DNA of 64,000 bases from the NCBI RefSeq assembly GCF_050627025.1, contig NZ_CP192472.1; one strand, given 5' to 3'. The notes beneath the pieces were generated by a model. The model was given only the letters and a program-made list of their open reading frames with translations, did not search any database and had not been told where the DNA came from. Every line of letters begins with the position of its first letter. Position 1 is the stretch's first letter. Shown here piece after piece: positions 1-9,101 of the stretch. The position numbers and the translations under genes were made by a program. The stretch is from Variovorax paradoxus_P (GTDB lineage Bacteria > Pseudomonadota > Gammaproteobacteria > Burkholderiales > Burkholderiaceae_C).

Positions 1-1239
1 ATGAACACGGAAGAACGAAACGCGCCCGCCGGGCGCGTCGGCAAGAAGCAGTGGATGGCCATCGCGGCGGTTCTGGTCGCCGGCCTGGTCGCAGGCGCGT
101 TGATCTTGCGCACCGCGCCGGGCAAGCCCGAGGCTGGTGGACATTCGGAATCGGCTGGGCACGCCGAGGGCGAGCACCATGAAGAAGGCAAGGGCGAGCA
201 CAAGGAAGGCGAAGAAAAAATCGCCTTCACCGACGAGCAGCTCAAGGCCGCCGGCGTGACGGTGGAGAACGCCGGCCCGGCGCGCATCAAGTCGTCGGTG
301 CAACTGCCGGGCGAGATCAAGTTCAATGAAGACCGGACGGCCCATGTGGTGCCGCGCGTGGGTGGCGTGGTCGAAAGCGTATCGGCCAACCTTGGGCAGG
401 AAGTGAAGCGCGGCCAGGTGCTGGCGGTGCTCTCCAGCCCCGCGCTGTCGGCGCAGCGCAGCGAACTCCAATCAGCACAGCGCCGGCTCGAACTGGCCCG
501 CACGACCTATCAGCGCGAGAAGAAGCTGTGGGAAGAAAAGATTTCTGCCCAGCAAGACTACCTGCAGGCAGAGCAGGCAATGCAAGAGGCGCAGATCGCG
601 GTGGCCAACGCCAGCCAGAAGCTGCTGGCGCTGGGTGCCACGCCGGCTTCGTCGGCCCTCGGCCGCTACGAGCTGCGTGCACCCTTCGACGGCATGGTGG
701 TCGAAAAGCACATCTCGCTCGGCGAGGCGGTGAAGGAGGACGCCAACGTCTTCACCATTTCGGATCTTGCGACCGTGTGGGCCGAGATCAGCGTGGCCGC
801 CAACCACCTGAACCTGGTGCGCATCGGCGCGCCGGCGACCATCCGCTCCAGCGCTTTCGAGCAGGCTGCCGGCGGCACGGTGTCGTATGTGGGCTCGCTG
901 ATTGGCGCGCAAACGCGCACTGCCACGGCCCGCGTCACGCTGGCCAACCCGCAGCGCGTTTGGCGGCCGGGGCTGTTCGTGAATGTGGAGCTGGTTTCGT
1001 CCGAAGCGGAAGCGCCGGTCACCGTGTCGGCCGAAGCCGTGCAAACGGTGGAAGACAAACCGACCGTGTTCCTGCGCGTGCCCGGCGGCTTTGTGCCGCA
1101 GCACGTGCAAACCGGCCGGAGCGACGGCCAGCGCATCGAGGTCTTGGGCGGCCTGAAGCCCGGCACCGCATATGCGGCAAGCGGCAGCTTCGTCGTCAAG
1201 TCGCAGCAGGGCAAGAGCTCTGCCACGCACACCCACTGA
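1..1239 (+). CDS. RND efflux periplasmic adaptor subunit (CzcB-like membrane fusion protein)
   Basis: Membrane fusion protein that would link an inner-membrane RND pump to an outer-membrane channel for export of divalent heavy metals. Visible: an N-terminal membrane anchor (about residues 19-38), a His/Glu-rich linker (about 46-72), a lipoyl/barrel-sandwich half with VVESVSANLGQEVKRGQVLA (about 125-145), an alpha-helical coiled coil (about 150-207), then beta-barrel and membrane-proximal domains. The 412 aa length fits CzcB-type adaptors. ATG is the first base of the window, so an upstream in-frame extension or a missing outer-membrane partner gene cannot be seen. The pump gene follows after 10 bases, so the two are surely one operon. 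The exact metal is not deducible; the His-rich linker suggests zinc, cobalt, cadmium or nickel. Confidence 0.9.
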   Translation: MNTEERNAPAGRVGKKQWMAIAAVLVAGLVAGALILRTAPGKPEAGGHSESAGHAEGEHHEEGKGEHKEGEEKIAFTDEQLKAAGVTVENAGPARIKSSVQLPGEIKFNEDRTAHVVPRVGGVVESVSANLGQEVKRGQVLAVLSSPALSAQRSELQSAQRRLELARTTYQREKKLWEEKISAQQDYLQAEQAMQEAQIAVANASQKLLALGATPASSALGRYELRAPFDGMVVEKHISLGEAVKEDANVFTISDLATVWAEISVAANHLNLVRIGAPATIRSSAFEQAAGGTVSYVGSLIGAQTRTATARVTLANPQRVWRPGLFVNVELVSSEAEAPVTVSAEAVQTVEDKPTVFLRVPGGFVPQHVQTGRSDGQRIEVLGGLKPGTAYAASGSFVVKSQQGKSSATHTH

Positions 1240-1249
1240 GGAACGCCGC

Positions 1250-4200
1250 ATGTTCGAACGAGTCATCCGGTTTTCCATCGAACAGCGCTGGCTGGTGTTG
1301 CTGGCGGTGCTCGGCATGGCCGCACTCGGCATCTTCAGCTACCAGAAGCTGCCTATCGACGCTGTGCCCGACATCACCAACGTGCAGGTGCAGATCAACA
1401 CGGCCGCGCCGGGCTATTCGCCGCTGGAGGCGGAGCAGCGCGTGACCTACCCCATCGAGACGGTGATGGCTGGCCTGCCGGGCCTGCAGCAGACGCGCTC
1501 GCTTTCGCGCTATGGGCTTTCGCAGGTGACGGTGACCTTCGAGGACGGCACCGACATCTACTTTGCGCGGCAGCTGGTGAACGAGCGCATCCAGTCGGCG
1601 CGAGAGAGCATGCCCCCCGGCATTGCGCCGGTGATCGGACCGATATCGACGGGCCTTGGCGAAATCTACCTCTGGACAGTGGAAGCGGACGAGGGCGCGA
1701 AGAAGGCGGACGGCACGCCCTACACGCCGACCGACCTGCGCGAGATACAGGACTGGATCATCAAGCCGCAGCTGCGCAACGTGAAGGGCGTGACCGAGAT
1801 CAACTCCATCGGCGGCTACGCCAAGGAGTTTCAGGTGGCGCCCGATCCCGCCAAGCTGCTGGCGCACGGCCTCACCATGGCTGAGCTGGTTACCGCGCTG
1901 GAGCGCAACAACGCCAACGTGGGCGCGGGCTACATCGAGAAGCGCGGCGAGCAGTACCTCATTCGCGCACCGGGGCAGGTGAAGTCGGCTGAAGACATCG
2001 GCAACGTCATTCTTGGCAACGCCAACGGCATTCCGCTGCGGGTGCGCGACGTGGCCGAGGTGGGCATTGGCCAGGAGCTGCGCACCGGCGCGGCCACCGA
2101 CAACGGGCGCGAGGTGGTGCTTGGCACCGTGTTCATGCTGATCGGCGAGAACAGCCGCACGGTGTCGCAGGCAGTCGATAAGAAAATGCAGGAGATCAAC
2201 CGCACGCTTCCCGCCGGCGTAAAGGCCGTGACGGTTTACGACCGCACCGTGCTGGTCGACAAGGCCATTGCCACGGTAAAGAAGAATCTCTTCGAAGGCG
2301 CGGTGCTGGTCATTGCGGTGCTGTTCCTTTTTCTTGGCAACATCCGCGCGGCGCTGATCACGGCGCTGGTCATTCCGCTGTCGATGCTGTTCACCTTCAC
2401 CGGCATGGTGAACCAGAAGATCAGCGCCAATCTCATGAGCCTGGGCGCGCTGGACTTCGGCATCATCATCGACGGGGCGGTGGTGATCGTGGAAAACTGC
2501 GTGAGGCGCCTCGCCCATGCGCAGGCGAAGCTTGGGCGGCCGCTCACGCGGAGCGACCGCTTCCACGAGGTGTTTGCAGCCTCGCAGGAGGCCAGGCGCC
2601 CGCTGCTGTTCGGCCAGTTGATCATCATGATCGTGTACCTGCCGATCTTTGCGCTCACCGGCGTAGAGGGCAAGCTGTTCCACCCGATGGCTTTCACCGT
2701 GGTGATTGCGCTGCTGGGCGCGATGACCCTGTCGATCACCTTCATTCCGGCAGCCGTGGCGCTCTTCATCGGCAACAGGGTGAACGAGAAAGAAAACCGG
2801 CTGATGGCATGGGCCAGGCGGGGCTACGAGCCGCTGCTTGCACGCGTGATGTCTGCCAAGCCGCTGGTCATCACCATGGCGTGTGTCGCAGTGGTGCTTT
2901 CGGGCCTGCTGGCCACGCGGCTGGGCACGGAGTTTGTGCCTAGCCTGGGCGAGGGCGACTTTGCGGTGCAGGCGCTGCGTATTCCGGGCACCAGCCTCAC
3001 GCAGTCGGTCGAAATGCAAAAGCAGATCGAACGCACGCTGAAGGAGAAGTTTCCAGAGATAGAGCGCGTATTTGCGCGCACCGGTACGGCCGAGATCGCA
3101 TCGGACCCGATGCCGCCGAACATCTCCGACGGGTACGTCATGCTCAAGCCCGAGAGCGAGTGGCCGGCGCCCCAAGGCGCATCTCGCCGCACTCGCGCCG
3201 AACTGCTGGCCGCAGTGCGGGAAGAGGTTGAAAAGCTGCCGGGCAACAACTACGAGTTCTCGCAGCCGATCCAGCTGCGCTTCAACGAACTGATCTCGGG
3301 TGTGCGCAGCGACGTGGCCGTAAAGATCTTCGGCGACGACATGGACGTGCTGAACAAGACGGCGGCCGAGGTTTCGGAAGCCCTGGGCAAGATACCCGGC
3401 GCGGCTGAAGTGAAGATCGAGCAGACGACCGGCCTGCCGATGCTCACGGTGAACATCGACCGCAACAAGTCCGCGCGCTACGGCCTCAACGTGGGCGACG
3501 TGCAGGAGGCGATTTCCATTGCGGTGGGCGGCCGCGACGCGGGTACGCTGTTCGAGGGCGATCGACGCTTCGACATTCTCGTGCGCCTGCCCGAAAACCT
3601 GCGCACCGACCTGGAGGCGATCAAGCGCCTGCCGATCGCGCTGCCCAGGGGCGCCGGCGCCGAGGCGCAGCAGCGCGCCAGCTTCATTCCGCTGGGCGAA
3701 GTGGCCACGCTGGAGCTTGCGCCTGGACCGAACCAGGTGAGCCGCGAGGACGGCAAGCGCCGCATTGTGGTGAGCGCCAATGTGCGCGGCCGAGACCTCG
3801 GCTCCTTCGTGGCCGAGGCGGAGGAAGCCATGCGCAAGGTGAGCATTCCGCCGGGCTACTGGACCGCGTGGGGCGGACAGTACGAAAACCTGGCCTCAGC
3901 CACCGAGCGGCTGCAGGTGGTGGTGCCGGTGTCGCTGTTGCTGGTGTTTACGCTGCTGTTTGCGATGTTCGGCAACCTGAAAGACGGCCTTCTGGTGTTC
4001 ACCGGCATTCCGTTCGCGCTCACGGGCGGCATCGTGGCACTGTGGCTGCGCGGCATTCCGCTGTCGATCTCGGCGGCGGTCGGGTTTATCGCGCTCTCGG
4101 GCGTGGCGGTGCTCAACGGGCTGGTGATGATTTCATTCATTCGCAACCTGCGGGGGGGCGGGTTGCCGCTCGATGCGGCAATTCGCGAAGGCGCGCTCAC

Positions 4201-4429
4201 GCGGTTGCGGCCGGTGCTGATGACGGCCCTGGTCGCTTCGCTGGGTTTCGTGCCGATGGCCATTGCCACGGGCACCGGCGCCGAGGTGCAGCGGCCGTTG
4301 GCGACGGTGGTAATCGGCGGCATCCTGTCGTCTACCGCGCTGACGCTGCTGGTGCTGCCTTTGCTCTACCGCTGGGCGCACCGGCGGGACGAGGAAGACG
4401 GGCGGGACGCCCGGCTTCTCAGTTCCTGA
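1250..4429 (+). CDS. czcA: Heavy-metal RND efflux pump, CzcA family
   Basis: Proton-driven inner-membrane pump (1059 aa) of the HME-RND family that exports divalent cations through the adaptor encoded just upstream. The start ATG at 1250 begins MFERVIRFSIEQRW, the standard N-terminus of the family; a longer frame from 1172 overlaps the adaptor and is unlikely. The transmembrane helix 4 signature DFGIIIDGAVVIVEN places acidic residues at D402, D408 and E415, the same positions described as essential for proton/cation antiport in Cupriavidus CzcA. Two repeats of six transmembrane helices with two large periplasmic loops are evident. The gene overlaps mogA by 11 bases tail to tail. Metal specificity is inferred only to class. 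Confidence 0.93.
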   Translation: MFERVIRFSIEQRWLVLLAVLGMAALGIFSYQKLPIDAVPDITNVQVQINTAAPGYSPLEAEQRVTYPIETVMAGLPGLQQTRSLSRYGLSQVTVTFEDGTDIYFARQLVNERIQSARESMPPGIAPVIGPISTGLGEIYLWTVEADEGAKKADGTPYTPTDLREIQDWIIKPQLRNVKGVTEINSIGGYAKEFQVAPDPAKLLAHGLTMAELVTALERNNANVGAGYIEKRGEQYLIRAPGQVKSAEDIGNVILGNANGIPLRVRDVAEVGIGQELRTGAATDNGREVVLGTVFMLIGENSRTVSQAVDKKMQEINRTLPAGVKAVTVYDRTVLVDKAIATVKKNLFEGAVLVIAVLFLFLGNIRAALITALVIPLSMLFTFTGMVNQKISANLMSLGALDFGIIIDGAVVIVENCVRRLAHAQAKLGRPLTRSDRFHEVFAASQEARRPLLFGQLIIMIVYLPIFALTGVEGKLFHPMAFTVVIALLGAMTLSITFIPAAVALFIGNRVNEKENRLMAWARRGYEPLLARVMSAKPLVITMACVAVVLSGLLATRLGTEFVPSLGEGDFAVQALRIPGTSLTQSVEMQKQIERTLKEKFPEIERVFARTGTAEIASDPMPPNISDGYVMLKPESEWPAPQGASRRTRAELLAAVREEVEKLPGNNYEFSQPIQLRFNELISGVRSDVAVKIFGDDMDVLNKTAAEVSEALGKIPGAAEVKIEQTTGLPMLTVNIDRNKSARYGLNVGDVQEAISIAVGGRDAGTLFEGDRRFDILVRLPENLRTDLEAIKRLPIALPRGAGAEAQQRASFIPLGEVATLELAPGPNQVSREDGKRRIVVSANVRGRDLGSFVAEAEEAMRKVSIPPGYWTAWGGQYENLASATERLQVVVPVSLLLVFTLLFAMFGNLKDGLLVFTGIPFALTGGIVALWLRGIPLSISAAVGFIALSGVAVLNGLVMISFIRNLRGGGLPLDAAIREGALTRLRPVLMTALVASLGFVPMAIATGTGAEVQRPLATVVIGGILSSTALTLLVLPLLYRWAHRRDEEDGRDARLLSS

Positions 4430-5003
4430 TCGCAGACTTGGGCCGGAAGGCCTTGCACACCGTATCGTCAGTTTCGAGGTACGGCCCGCCGATCAGGTCG
4501 ATGCAGTAGGGCACCGCCGCGAAGATGCCCGGCACGACCTGCTTGCCGTCGGCATCCTTCAGCCCTTCGAGCGTTTCGGCAATCGATTTCGGCTGGCCGG
4601 GCAGGTTGATGATCAGGCTCTTGTCGCGAATGACCGCCACCTGGCGCGAAAGGATTGCGGTGGGCACGAAGCGCAGGCTGATCTGCCGCATCTGCTCGCC
4701 GAAGCCGGGCATTTCCTTGTGGGCCACAGCCAGGGTGGCTTCGGGCGTTACGTCGCGCAAGGCCGGGCCGGTGCCGCCGGTGGTCAGCACCAGCGAACAG
4801 CCGGCGTCCACCAGTTCGATGAGCGTGGAGCTGATGAGGGCGGCTTCGTCGGGAATGAGCCGCGCTTCGAAATCGATCGGGTTCTTGAGCGCACGGCCGA
4901 GCCATTCCTTCAGCGAAGGCAGGCCCTTGTCTTCATAGGTGCCGCTGGAGGCACGGTCGCTGATGGAGACGATGCCGATGCGGATGGAATCAGGTGTGCT
5001 CAT
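4419..5003 (-). CDS. mogA: Molybdopterin adenylyltransferase MogA
   Basis: Adenylylates molybdopterin before molybdenum insertion in molybdenum cofactor synthesis; cytoplasmic. The 194 aa protein has the MoeA/MogA nucleotide fold with TTGGTGPALRDVTPEAT at residues 74-90 and the later NLPGQPKS segment, both typical of MogA. The ATG at 5003 has a good AAGGAG ribosome site 8-9 bases upstream. It lies 45 bases downstream of darP on the same strand and probably shares its transcript. The product is relevant to the molybdenum enzyme NasA encoded about 18 kb away. The 3' end overlaps czcA by 11 bases. Confidence 0.95.
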   Translation of the reverse strand: MSTPDSIRIGIVSISDRASSGTYEDKGLPSLKEWLGRALKNPIDFEARLIPDEAALISSTLIELVDAGCSLVLTTGGTGPALRDVTPEATLAVAHKEMPGFGEQMRQISLRFVPTAILSRQVAVIRDKSLIINLPGQPKSIAETLEGLKDADGKQVVPGIFAAVPYCIDLIGGPYLETDDTVCKAFRPKSAIRN

Positions 5004-5048
5004 GGTGTTGCTCCTTCCCCCGGGAGGGGAGGGAGAAAGACAGGTCGT

Positions 5049-5705
5049 TCATGCGTCGTCTTCCCGGTCTTGCGCGGCAGCAGCGGCAGCATGGTCGGCG
5101 CCGCCGTGCACCGACAACTGCGAGCGCACCAGCTGAAAAATTTCGCGGTACGCCTTGCCCTGGCGCGGCGCTTCGCCCGGCGGGCCGGCCTTCAGGTCCT
5201 TGCGGGCCTGGCGCACCAGTGCGCGCAGCTGCTGCGAATCGGTGCCGGGGTGGGTTTCGATCCAGCCGCCCAGCGCGTCGTCGTCGGCAATCAGCCGGTC
5301 GCGCCAGCGCTCGGCCTCGTGCAGGGCCGCAGCTTCGGCCGCGGGCACGGTGTTCTGCTCGGCCAGGGCTTGCTTCACAGCCTCGAGCGCTTCGGGTTCG
5401 AGCTTGCGCATCAGCTTGCCGATGAACTGCATCTGGCGGCGCTTGCCCTCGAAATTGGTAATGCGCTTGGCCTCGGCCACGGCGTCGACCAGCTTTTCGT
5501 CCAGCGGCAGGGCGTCGAACAGACCGGCGCGCAGGCCGAGCAGTTCGGTGCCGAGCTTTTGCAGTTCGTCGCTCTCGCGCTTCAGGTCGGTGCGGCTGGC
5601 TTCGTCGGTGCCCTTGAGCTCGCGTTTGAGCTCCAGGTCGAGCTCGCTGCCTTCGGCAACGAACTGGCCACGGACGAAATAGCCTTTTTTGGGTTTGCGG
5701 GACAT
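5049..5705 (-). CDS. darP: Ribosome biogenesis factor DarP/YjgA (DUF615)
   Basis: Member of the YjgA/DarP family, which associates with the late 50S ribosomal precursor. The 218 aa protein starts MSRKPKKGYFVRGQFV. The frame is open upstream to 5819, but the ATG at 5705 gives the family-like basic N-terminus. The body is highly charged and helical, with motifs such as RKDLKAGPPGEAPRQGKAYR (about 180-199) in the conserved C-terminal part. An alanine-rich tail ends the protein. It is divergent from pmbA with a 104-base gap, an arrangement common in proteobacteria where yjgA and pmbA are neighbours. mogA follows on the same strand. Confidence 0.9.
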   Translation of the reverse strand: MSRKPKKGYFVRGQFVAEGSELDLELKRELKGTDEASRTDLKRESDELQKLGTELLGLRAGLFDALPLDEKLVDAVAEAKRITNFEGKRRQMQFIGKLMRKLEPEALEAVKQALAEQNTVPAAEAAALHEAERWRDRLIADDDALGGWIETHPGTDSQQLRALVRQARKDLKAGPPGEAPRQGKAYREIFQLVRSQLSVHGGADHAAAAAAQDREDDA

Positions 5706-5809
5706 GGGGTGGATTCTGGGCCGCACCGTGCGGCGTTGCAACGCGTGCAATGCAGAGGGACAAGCCGGGGGAAACGGAAAATAGGGGGCGCAAGTATCAT
5801 AGCCACCAC

Positions 5810-7180
5810 ATGACGACATCTTCCTCGCGCGCCGATTCCGGCTTCGCCTACAGCCGCTCCTTCTTCGAAAACCTGGTCGACTCGGCCTTGGCCCACGCCA
5901 AAAAGCTCGGTGCTACCGATGCCGGCGCCGAGGCCTCCGAGGGCTGCGGCCTCAGCGTCTCGGTTCGCAAGGGCGAACTCGAAAACGTCGAGCGCAACCG
6001 CGACAAGTCGCTGGGCATCACGGTTTACGTGGGCCATCGCCGCGGCAACGCCAGCACTTCAGATTTTTCGGAGGCCGCCATTACCCAGACCGTGCAGGCG
6101 GCGTACGACATCGCCCGCTTCACGGCCGAAGATCCGGTGAGCGGCCTTCCCGACGAGGAAGACATTGCCAAGGACCACCCCGAGCTCGACCTGTTCCACC
6201 CCTGGGACGTCACCAGCGAAGAAGCCGCCAGGCTGGCGCTCGAATGCGAAGAAGCTGCGCTTTCAACCGACAAGCGCATTACCAACAGCGAGGGCGCAGG
6301 CGTCTCGGCCCAGCAGAGCCACTTCTTCAGCGCCCACACGCACGGTTTTCGCGGCGGCTATGCCAGCTCGCGGCATTCGATTTCGGTTGCGCCCATTGCC
6401 GGCAAGGGCGACGACATGCAGCGCGACTCCTGGTACAGCTCCATGCGTTCGGCCGACGAGCTGGCCAGCCCGCAGGCCGTGGGCCGCTATGCCGCCGAGC
6501 GGGCGCTGAGCCGGCTCAAGTCGCGCAAGATCAAGACCACCGAATGCCCGGTGCTGTTCGAGTCGCCTTTGGCCGTGGGCCTTTTGGGCGGGCTGGTACA
6601 GGCCGTGAGTGGCGGGGCGCTGTACCGCAAGAGCACCTTCCTGCTCGATTCGCTTGGCAAGCCGGTGCTGCCCAAGCACGTGGACGTGGCCGAAGACCCG
6701 CACGTGATGCGCGGCAAGGGCAGCTCGCCGTTCGACGACGAAGGCGTGACTACCCGCGCGCGCAAGGTGGTGGATGCCGGCCGGCTCGAAGGCTACTTTC
6801 TGTCGACCTATTCGGCACGCAAGCTCGGCATGAAGACCACCGGCAACGCCGGCGGTTCGCACAACCTCACGCTGAGTTCGCGCCTCACCAAGGCCGACGA
6901 TGACCTCGACGCCATGCTGGCCAAGCTCGGCACCGGCCTCTTCGTCATCGAACTGATGGGCCAGGGCGTCAACTACGTGACCGGCGACTATTCGCGCGGC
7001 GCGAGCGGCTTCTGGGTCGAGAAGGGTCGCATCGCATTTCCGGTGCAGGAGATCACCATTGCGGGCAATCTGAAGGACATGCTGATGGGCATCGAGGCCA
7101 TTGGCGCCGATGCCTACACCTTCGGCGCCAAGACCACGGGCTCGGTGCTGATCAACCGCATGAAGGTGGCCGGCAGCTGA
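5810..7180 (+). CDS. pmbA: Metalloprotease PmbA/TldE
   Basis: PmbA (TldE) forms a zinc-dependent protease with TldD; known roles are maturation of ribosomally made peptides and degradation of unfolded peptides. The 456 aa length is typical. Recognisable parts are the N-terminal GADAAEA-like region, GNAGGSHNL near residue 350, and the C-terminal block MGQGVNYVTGDYSRGASGFW with EITIAGNLKDML (about 385-425), diagnostic of TldD/PmbA. The start at 5810 was chosen over 5750 because MTTSSSRADSGFAYSRSFF matches the usual length and avoids the darP promoter region. The gene is divergent from darP. TldD itself is not in the window. Confidence 0.95.
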   Translation: MTTSSSRADSGFAYSRSFFENLVDSALAHAKKLGATDAGAEASEGCGLSVSVRKGELENVERNRDKSLGITVYVGHRRGNASTSDFSEAAITQTVQAAYDIARFTAEDPVSGLPDEEDIAKDHPELDLFHPWDVTSEEAARLALECEEAALSTDKRITNSEGAGVSAQQSHFFSAHTHGFRGGYASSRHSISVAPIAGKGDDMQRDSWYSSMRSADELASPQAVGRYAAERALSRLKSRKIKTTECPVLFESPLAVGLLGGLVQAVSGGALYRKSTFLLDSLGKPVLPKHVDVAEDPHVMRGKGSSPFDDEGVTTRARKVVDAGRLEGYFLSTYSARKLGMKTTGNAGGSHNLTLSSRLTKADDDLDAMLAKLGTGLFVIELMGQGVNYVTGDYSRGASGFWVEKGRIAFPVQEITIAGNLKDMLMGIEAIGADAYTFGAKTTGSVLINRMKVAGS

Positions 7181-7193
7181 GCCGGCCAAATCC

Positions 7194-7985
7194 TCAGACG
7201 ATCCGGACCGAAAGGTTCGGCAACCCGTCGATGTGGATCTCGATCACGTCGCCACGCACCACAGGGCCCACGTTCTCCGGCGTGCCCGAATAGATGATGT
7301 CGCCGGGCATCAGCTCGAAGGCCTGCGACAGGCGGCTGATCTGCTCGGCCACCGACCAGATCATGTGCTTGAGCGTGGCGTTCTGCTTGGTCTGGCCGTT
7401 CACCTTGAGCCAGATCGCCCCGTCGGTGTAGTGGCCGACCTTGGCCACCGGATGAATCGGGCCGATGGGTGCCGACTTGTCGAAGCTCTTGCCGATTTCC
7501 CAGGGTTTTTTCTGGTCGCCCATCTCGCGCTGCAGGTCGCGGCGGGTCATGTCCAGGCCGAGTGAATAGCCGTAGACGAGGTTCAGCGCATCCGCCGGCG
7601 CGATGTTGCGGCCGCCCTTGCCGAGCGCGACGACCAGTTCGACCTCGTAGTGATAGTTTTTGGTGAGCGTGGGGTATGGATGGTCGGCCACCGTGCCGGG
7701 CGTGACGACCTGGATGGCATCCGTCGGTTTCTGAAAGAAGAACGGTGGCTCACGCGTGGGGTCTGACCCCATTTCGCGCGCGTGGGCCGCATAGTTGCGG
7801 CCGATGCAGTAGATGCGGCGCACCGGAAAAGCCTGCTCGCTGCCGACGATTGGCACTGTGGTTTGCGCCACCGCAAAAGGCGTTTGCGGCGCGCGCGATG
7901 CGCCGGCCGGAAGCGCGCAACCGGCAACTGCGCCGGCAGCCATGGCGGCGGAGCCGGCCAGCAGGCCGCGTCGTGAACTGGACAT
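7194..7985 (-). CDS. Fumarylacetoacetate hydrolase (FAH) family protein with Tat/lipoprotein-type signal
   Basis: FAH-fold enzyme (263 aa) of the 2-keto acid hydrolase/decarboxylase superfamily; the substrate cannot be named. The catalytic domain shows IYCIGRNYAAHAREMG, the metal-binding YEVELVVALG and GYSLGLDMTRRDLQ, and the terminal SGTPENVGPV motif. Unusually for a normally cytosolic family, the N-terminus MSSSRRGLLAGSAAM has a twin arginine, a hydrophobic stretch and a VAGC lipobox-like site ending at Cys23, so the protein may be exported by Tat and lipidated. The ATG at 7985 is preceded by AGGAGACAAG. It is divergent from the AraC-family gene. A pathway role is not inferable from the neighbours. 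Confidence 0.85.
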   Translation of the reverse strand: MSSSRRGLLAGSAAMAAGAVAGCALPAGASRAPQTPFAVAQTTVPIVGSEQAFPVRRIYCIGRNYAAHAREMGSDPTREPPFFFQKPTDAIQVVTPGTVADHPYPTLTKNYHYEVELVVALGKGGRNIAPADALNLVYGYSLGLDMTRRDLQREMGDQKKPWEIGKSFDKSAPIGPIHPVAKVGHYTDGAIWLKVNGQTKQNATLKHMIWSVAEQISRLSQAFELMPGDIIYSGTPENVGPVVRGDVIEIHIDGLPNLSVRIV

Positions 7986-8153
7986 GATCTTGTCTCCTGA
8001 ATCTTTGAATGGGCGATGAAGCCGGCCGTGGCCAGCCGGGCCATTCTGGAGCGCACCGCCGCCGGGTTCTTGCACGCATCTACGCAAAAACAGGACACAG
8101 GCACCACCCGCCAATTGCCCCGAGGCAGCGGGGCAAGGGCTTACCATCGCCCC

Positions 8154-9101
8154 ATGTCGGCCCTTCAATCCAGCCTTCGCCTCTACGGCATGCAGGAGCG
8201 CGCGAACCATCTCGACTTCGACATTCGTTTCGAAGGCGCGCGGGACGTGCTGGCGCGGCCGCACCGCCACGAGTATTTCCAGATCCAGGTCAGCATTCAC
8301 GGCGGCTCGCAGCAGGTAGTTGGCGGCGCGGTGCGCCCGTTTACCGCGGGGCACTTGAGCTTTGTGCTGCCATACCGCGTGCATGTGGTGCCGCATCCGC
8401 CGGGCGCGCGCTATGCCATCGTGAACTTCGACCAAAGTTTTCTATGGCCCGAGTTCGCGGTCGAGGCGCTCGATATCGAGGGGGTGCTGGTGTCGCGCCA
8501 GCCCGAGCTCGCGCCCTTCCTGTTCCAGGAGTACATGGACTTTCATTTCGGCGATGCTGACTTCGCGCGCATCCTCGGGTGGCTCGAAGAACTTGCCGTG
8601 CTCAACCGTGAGCGGCGCTTCGGCAGCGTGGCCGCAATCCGCGGCATTCTGCTGCAGCTGATGGGCCTGGCCTGCAGCCGGCACGAGGCGCAGTTGCTCG
8701 CGCAGGCCGCGCTGCAGAGCGGCTGCAGCACGGGCGGAGATGCGCTGCAGCGGGTAATGCGCTATGTGCGCGAACACCTGGGTGAGGAGATGTCGCTCAA
8801 CGATGCCGCCGCCGCGGCCATGCTGTCGCCCAACTACCTTGCGCACCTGCTCAAGAAGCAGACGCACCGCACCTTTACCGAGCTGGTGACCGAGCGCCGC
8901 CTCGAGCGCGCGAAGGAATTGCTGGTGACCTCTAACGCCCGCATTGCCGACATTGCACGGCAGTGCGGCTTCAGCGATGCGGTCTATTTCAGCCGCCGGT
9001 TCAGGCTGCGCAATGGTGTTACGCCAAGGCAGTTTCGCAATGAGGCCGGTGCCGGGCTTGCCGCTGGGGCAATCGGCAAATCGAAGATGTGCCCTCCATG
9101 A
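8154..9101 (+). CDS. AraC-family transcriptional regulator
   Basis: A 315 aa AraC/XylS-type activator. The N-terminal cupin-like effector domain (about 20-110, with RPHRHEYFQIQVSIHG) is followed by a C-terminal double helix-turn-helix (about 205-305). That part contains SLNDAAAAAMLSPNYLAHLL and the conserved IADIARQCGFSDAVYFSRRF. The start at 8154 begins MSALQSSLRLYGMQ; the frame is open further upstream but that part is unlike the family. The stop codon overlaps the start of the next gene by 4 bases (ATGA). The divergent FAH-family gene across a 168-base gap is a plausible target. The ligand is unknown. Confidence 0.9.
   Translation: MSALQSSLRLYGMQERANHLDFDIRFEGARDVLARPHRHEYFQIQVSIHGGSQQVVGGAVRPFTAGHLSFVLPYRVHVVPHPPGARYAIVNFDQSFLWPEFAVEALDIEGVLVSRQPELAPFLFQEYMDFHFGDADFARILGWLEELAVLNRERRFGSVAAIRGILLQLMGLACSRHEAQLLAQAALQSGCSTGGDALQRVMRYVREHLGEEMSLNDAAAAAMLSPNYLAHLLKKQTHRTFTELVTERRLERAKELLVTSNARIADIARQCGFSDAVYFSRRFRLRNGVTPRQFRNEAGAGLAAGAIGKSKMCPP

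Noticed and set aside
1172..1249. Upstream in-frame ATG for czcA at 1172
   Set aside because: It would overlap the adaptor gene by 68 bases and adds residues unlike the family; ATG 1250 gives the conserved N-terminus and places D402/D408/E415 exactly.
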